Source of the DNA: Euryarchaeota archaeon Ods02
GTDB taxonomy: Archaea; Halobacteriota; Halobacteria; Halobacteriales; Halorutilaceae
Direction: 5' to 3'
NCBI GenBank assembly: GCA_028751075.1
Contig: JAQZDA010000013.1
Location: 1 to 58,208 of the forward strand
DNA: 58,208 nucleotides
Shown here: one piece after another, positions 55,399 to 58,208 of the stretch
Numbering within the stretch: position 1 is the first letter of the stretch
How the letters are laid out: each line of letters begins with the position of its first letter
Notes under the pieces: model-generated
Databases searched by the model: none
What the model was told of the DNA's origin: nothing
The model's input: the letters and a program-made list of their open reading frames with translations, nothing else
Position numbers and translations under genes: made by a program

Positions 55399-55480
55399 CT
55401 CCATCCCATCGTAACGAGCGACCGACACCTTCCTGCCGACAGGGGAAGACGTTATAGACGACGACAACCTGAACAACCAC

Positions 55481-56629
55481 ATGGTAGATAAGGCGGTGGT
55501 GCTTGCGGCGGGTCGCGGCCGGAGGCTGAACCCGTTGACGAACACGAGGCCGAAGCCGATGGTTCCCGTCGCCAACAGACCACTGTTGGAGCACGTCGTC
55601 GAAGCCTGCAGGGACGCAGGGGTCGACGACCTCGTCTTCGTGGTGGGGTACCGGCGGGACAGGATACAGACCTACTTCGGAGACGGAGACGACTGGGGCG
55701 TCGACGTCGAATACGTGGTGCAGGAGAAACAGCTGGGGACCGGGCACGCGCTCAAGCAGGCTTCCCCGGAGCTGGAAGACGAGAGGTTCCTCGTGCTGAA
55801 CGGGGACTCCATAGTCTCCCCCGACCTCGTGGAGAGGATGTCGGAGGTTGCGGACAAGGAAGACGTCGTCGCGGTCTCCAGGTCGGATAGACCCACGGAC
55901 TACGGCGTCGTCGAGGTCGAAGACGGATACCTGAAGTCCATCAAGGAGAAACCCCTGGAGACGCGGTCGGAGACCGTGAACGCCGGAGTGTATGGGTTCG
56001 GACGAGGGATACTCGACCTGCTGCCGGAGACACCCGACGAACACGGTGAGATGAACCTGACGGCCGCGGTTTCCGAGCTTCTGGATGAAGGAGAGGTGAG
56101 AGCTGTCTCCGCGGAGTCCTGGACCGACGTCAGCCACCTCTGGGACGTCGTCGAGGTCAACGCAGAGGCTCTGGAGACGGCGGAGAAAGACGTAGAAACA
56201 GAACCCTGCGTCTACGTCGGTGAGTCGACCGCACTGGGTGACGGCGTCTCCCTAGCCCCGAACTCCACGGTACTGTCCGGCACCTCGCTCGACGACAACG
56301 TCTCCGTAGGCGCAGGCGCAGTGGTGGCGAACAGCGTCGTGATGAAGGACGCGGTGATAGAGGAGGGAGCCGTCGTACGTGACTCCATCGTCGGGGAAGG
56401 CGTATCCGTCGGCGTAAACTCCACCCTGGAGGGCGGTGAAGCAACCGTCGAAGTGGAGGACAGACTGCACCGCGGCGTCACCTTCGGCGGCTGCGTCGGC
56501 GACTACACCGAGCTCTCCGGCGGCGTCACCGTAGCACCCGGTACCGTAATCGGTGAAGACTGCAGGGTGGCGTCGGGATGCATGGTGACGGGTCGTGTTC
56601 CCGATGGAGCGAGGGTGGAGAAGGGATAG
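55481..56629 (+). CDS. Bifunctional sugar-1-phosphate nucleotidyltransferase (GlmU-like), copy 2
   Basis: A 382-residue paralogue of the preceding gene: AAGRGRRLNPLTNTRPKPM near residue 8, LNGDSIVSPD near 107, IKEKPLET, and a beta helix with hexapeptide repeats (LGDGVSLAPNSTVLSGTS, VSVGAGAVVANSVV). Some catalytic-loop residues of the acetyltransferase differ, so it may only transfer nucleotides or use another sugar. A GTTATAG element about 28 bp upstream supports a leaderless start. It ends 2 bp before glmS. Confidence 0.84.
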   Translation: MVDKAVVLAAGRGRRLNPLTNTRPKPMVPVANRPLLEHVVEACRDAGVDDLVFVVGYRRDRIQTYFGDGDDWGVDVEYVVQEKQLGTGHALKQASPELEDERFLVLNGDSIVSPDLVERMSEVADKEDVVAVSRSDRPTDYGVVEVEDGYLKSIKEKPLETRSETVNAGVYGFGRGILDLLPETPDEHGEMNLTAAVSELLDEGEVRAVSAESWTDVSHLWDVVEVNAEALETAEKDVETEPCVYVGESTALGDGVSLAPNSTVLSGTSLDDNVSVGAGAVVANSVVMKDAVIEEGAVVRDSIVGEGVSVGVNSTLEGGEATVEVEDRLHRGVTFGGCVGDYTELSGGVTVAPGTVIGEDCRVASGCMVTGRVPDGARVEKG

Positions 56630-56631
56630 AG

Positions 56632-58100
56632 ATGTGCGGGATAATCGGCTACGCAGGCGACGACGCCCTCCCCGTACTGTTGGACGGCCTCAGACGGCTG
56701 GAGTACCGTGGATACGACTCAGCCGGCGTCGGGTTAGAGGACGGAAGCCTCCGCGTCTACCGCTCCAGCGGCGAGGTCTCGGAGATAGAGCGAAAGGTCG
56801 ACGACGTGGACTCCGCACCCGTGGGAGTCGGACACACCCGCTGGTCGACGCACGGAGCCCCCGTGGAGAAGAACGCCCATCCACAGGTCGACTGCACCGG
56901 AGACGTCGCCGTAGTCCACAACGGCATAGTCGAGAACCACGAGGAGCTCCGCAGCGAGCTCGAGGGCAGAGGTCACAGCTTCACCAGCGACACAGACACG
57001 GAGGTCGTCGCACATCTAGTCGAGGAGAGGGTCGGCGACGGACTCCGGGAGGCCCTCGAACACGCGACGTCACGGCTCGAAGGCAGCTACGCCGTCGCGG
57101 TGTCGGCGGCGGATTCCGGACGCGTGGTCGCGGCTCGTCAGGACAGCCCTCTGTTGGTGGCGTACGGAGGCGGCTGTAACTACCTCGCGAGCGACGCCCC
57201 CGCCGTGGTCAACAGGACGAAGGAGGTGACGTACCTGGAGGACGGCGACGTAGCGGTTCTTGAGGCCGACAGTGTGTCCTTCTACCGCGACGGCAGCGAG
57301 TTCACGCCGGATGTCGACGTCATCGACTGGGACGCCGAGGAAGCGGAGAAAGGCGGCTACCCTCATTACATGCTGAAGGAGATCCACGAGCAACCCCGGG
57401 CGTTACGTCGCGCTATCTCCGGTAGGTTCGACGCCGTCGAAGGCGAGGTCGACGTCGAGGTTGATCTACCGAACGATGTCGAGGACATCGACGTCGTGGC
57501 CTGTGGAACCAGCTACCACGCGGGACTCTACGCGGAGACTCTGCTGGAGGAGTACGCCGGCCTCCGCGTCTCCGTCGACTACGCAAGCGAGTACACCTCG
57601 TCCGCCGATGTCGTCGTCGCGGTCACTCAGAGCGGGGAGACCGCGGACACGCTGTCGGCGGTGAGGCGTGCGAAGGCGGATGGCGCGTACGTGGTGGCGG
57701 TGACGAACACCGTCGGCAGCACGGTGACTCGTGAAGCCGACGACACCGTCTACATCCGCGCCGGCCCCGAGATAGGTGTGGCGGCGACGAAGACCTTCGG
57801 CAGCCAGGTGGTGACGCTGGCGGCTCTCGCGGTGGCCTGGGGCAGGGAGAGGGACGAGCTGTCGACGGTGGCGGCCTCCGAGCTCATCGAGGACCTCCAG
57901 GGGTCCCCGGCGCAGTTCAACAGGTGCTCGACCGGAACAGCGAGGTGAAAGAGGTGGCGGAGGAGGTCGTCGACGGTGACGCGTACTTCTTCGTCGGACG
58001 CCGGCTCGGCTACCCTGTGGCGCTGGAGGCGGCGTTGAAGCTGAAGGAGATAAGCTACGAACACGCGGAGGGCTTCCCCGCCGGCGAGATGAAGCACGGC
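56632..58100 (+). CDS. glmS: Glucosamine-6-phosphate synthase, frameshifted and truncated
   Basis: The enzyme makes glucosamine 6-phosphate from fructose 6-phosphate and glutamine. The N-terminal Cys2 nucleophile (MCGIIGYAG), EYRGYDSAGV and HTRWSTHG mark the glutaminase. The isomerase SIS domains include ACGTSYHAG and TQSGETADT. The frame breaks at about 57900-57904 and ends at 57948. A second frame from 57903 continues perfectly as VPGAVQQVLDR through YFFVGRR and KEISYEHAEGFPAGEMKHG. One base lost from a G run near 57900 explains it. The gene then ends at the chimeric junction near 58100. Confidence 0.9.
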
Positions 58101-58208
58101 CTGCAAAACGAAGAGGCGCGTGCGGAAGCCCGCGTACTCATGCGCGTTCAAGAACAGATGCTCAGTCCGCGATTCGGAGAGAACATCATCGGTGCGATTC
58201 AGGACCAC
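58101..58208 (+). CDS. rpoA1: Internal fragment of RNA polymerase subunit A' (chimeric contig end)
   Basis: The last 36 codons read LQNEEARAEARVLMRVQEQ followed by MLSPRFGENIIGAIQDH, an internal part of archaeal RNA polymerase subunit A' (RpoA1) just before its conserved region leading to the active site. It is joined in frame to GlmS GEMKHG, where GlmS should continue PLALV. Codon use is plain haloarchaeal. I read it as an assembly artefact. Confidence 0.85.
   Translation, partial: MQNEEARAEARVLMRVQEQMLSPRFGENIIGAIQDH

Overview
The window reads as one metagenome-derived contig from a haloarchaeon (class Halobacteria). Nearly every protein is strongly acidic. Many genes have an archaeal TATA element 26-30 bp in front of the start codon, which implies leaderless mRNAs. 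The tRNA gene encodes no CCA end. Several families are typical of haloarchaea: a fused double TatC beside a single TatC, the short haloarchaeal malate synthase, DUF5788/DUF5790-like proteins, a soluble globin-coupled transducer, and both exonuclease VII subunits. Family names come from recognising the translated sequences; no database search was run.

Both ends look chimeric. Bases 1 to about 174 encode part of a bacterial LytS-type histidine kinase, joined to the 3' side of a truncated korA. The last ~105 bases encode an internal piece of RNA polymerase subunit A', joined in frame to glmS. These ends should not be read as real neighbourhoods.

Layout: 165-7313 holds korA (partial), an M32 carboxypeptidase, a membrane protein, a porphyrin-pathway oxidase, and an operon of a Gly/Met-rich small protein, a Gfo/Idh/MocA dehydrogenase and 6-phosphogluconate dehydrogenase. 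7514-9288 has two paralogous membrane proteins and a hotdog thioesterase. 9360-13561 has an aminotransferase and a tightly overlapping proC-proB-proA operon. 13739-15931 holds a patatin-like hydrolase facing a 3-hydroxybutyrate dehydrogenase-like SDR, ending in a second copy of the proA 3' tail. 15984-18198 is a membrane glycosyltransferase locus that looks broken by two frameshifts. 18414-22618 is mre11-rad50.

22721-33680 contains a UPF0147 protein, a HemAT-like sensor, a lipoprotein cyclophilin, a dihydroneopterin aldolase-like protein, several haloarchaeal conserved proteins, xseA-xseB, a rhomboid protease, and PolX overlapping a Mut7-C nuclease-like protein. 33732-37592 has a uracil-DNA glycosylase, an enolase-superfamily protein and gatC-gatA-DUF99. 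37744-40197 is the glyoxylate shunt (aceA, aceB). It is followed by vapBC, trpB, an L-2-hydroxyglutarate oxidase-like flavoenzyme, a RecJ-like DHH nuclease, a lipase, a universal stress protein and a Tat lipoprotein. 47986-50546 holds the two divergent tatC genes. MazG, the GMP synthase amidotransferase subunit, cysS, a third paralogue of the membrane family and tRNA-Val follow. The right end is a UDP-GlcNAc pathway cluster: two nucleotidyltransferases and glmS.

The main points for follow-up are: a Gfo/Idh-family protein with Zwf-like motifs coupled to gnd, which may be an alternative glucose-6-phosphate dehydrogenase; a possible polyhydroxyalkanoate mobilisation pair bracketed by a proA tail duplication; a three-copy FHHxGGY membrane family; and a globin sensor whose transducer hairpin tip has lost the usual consensus.
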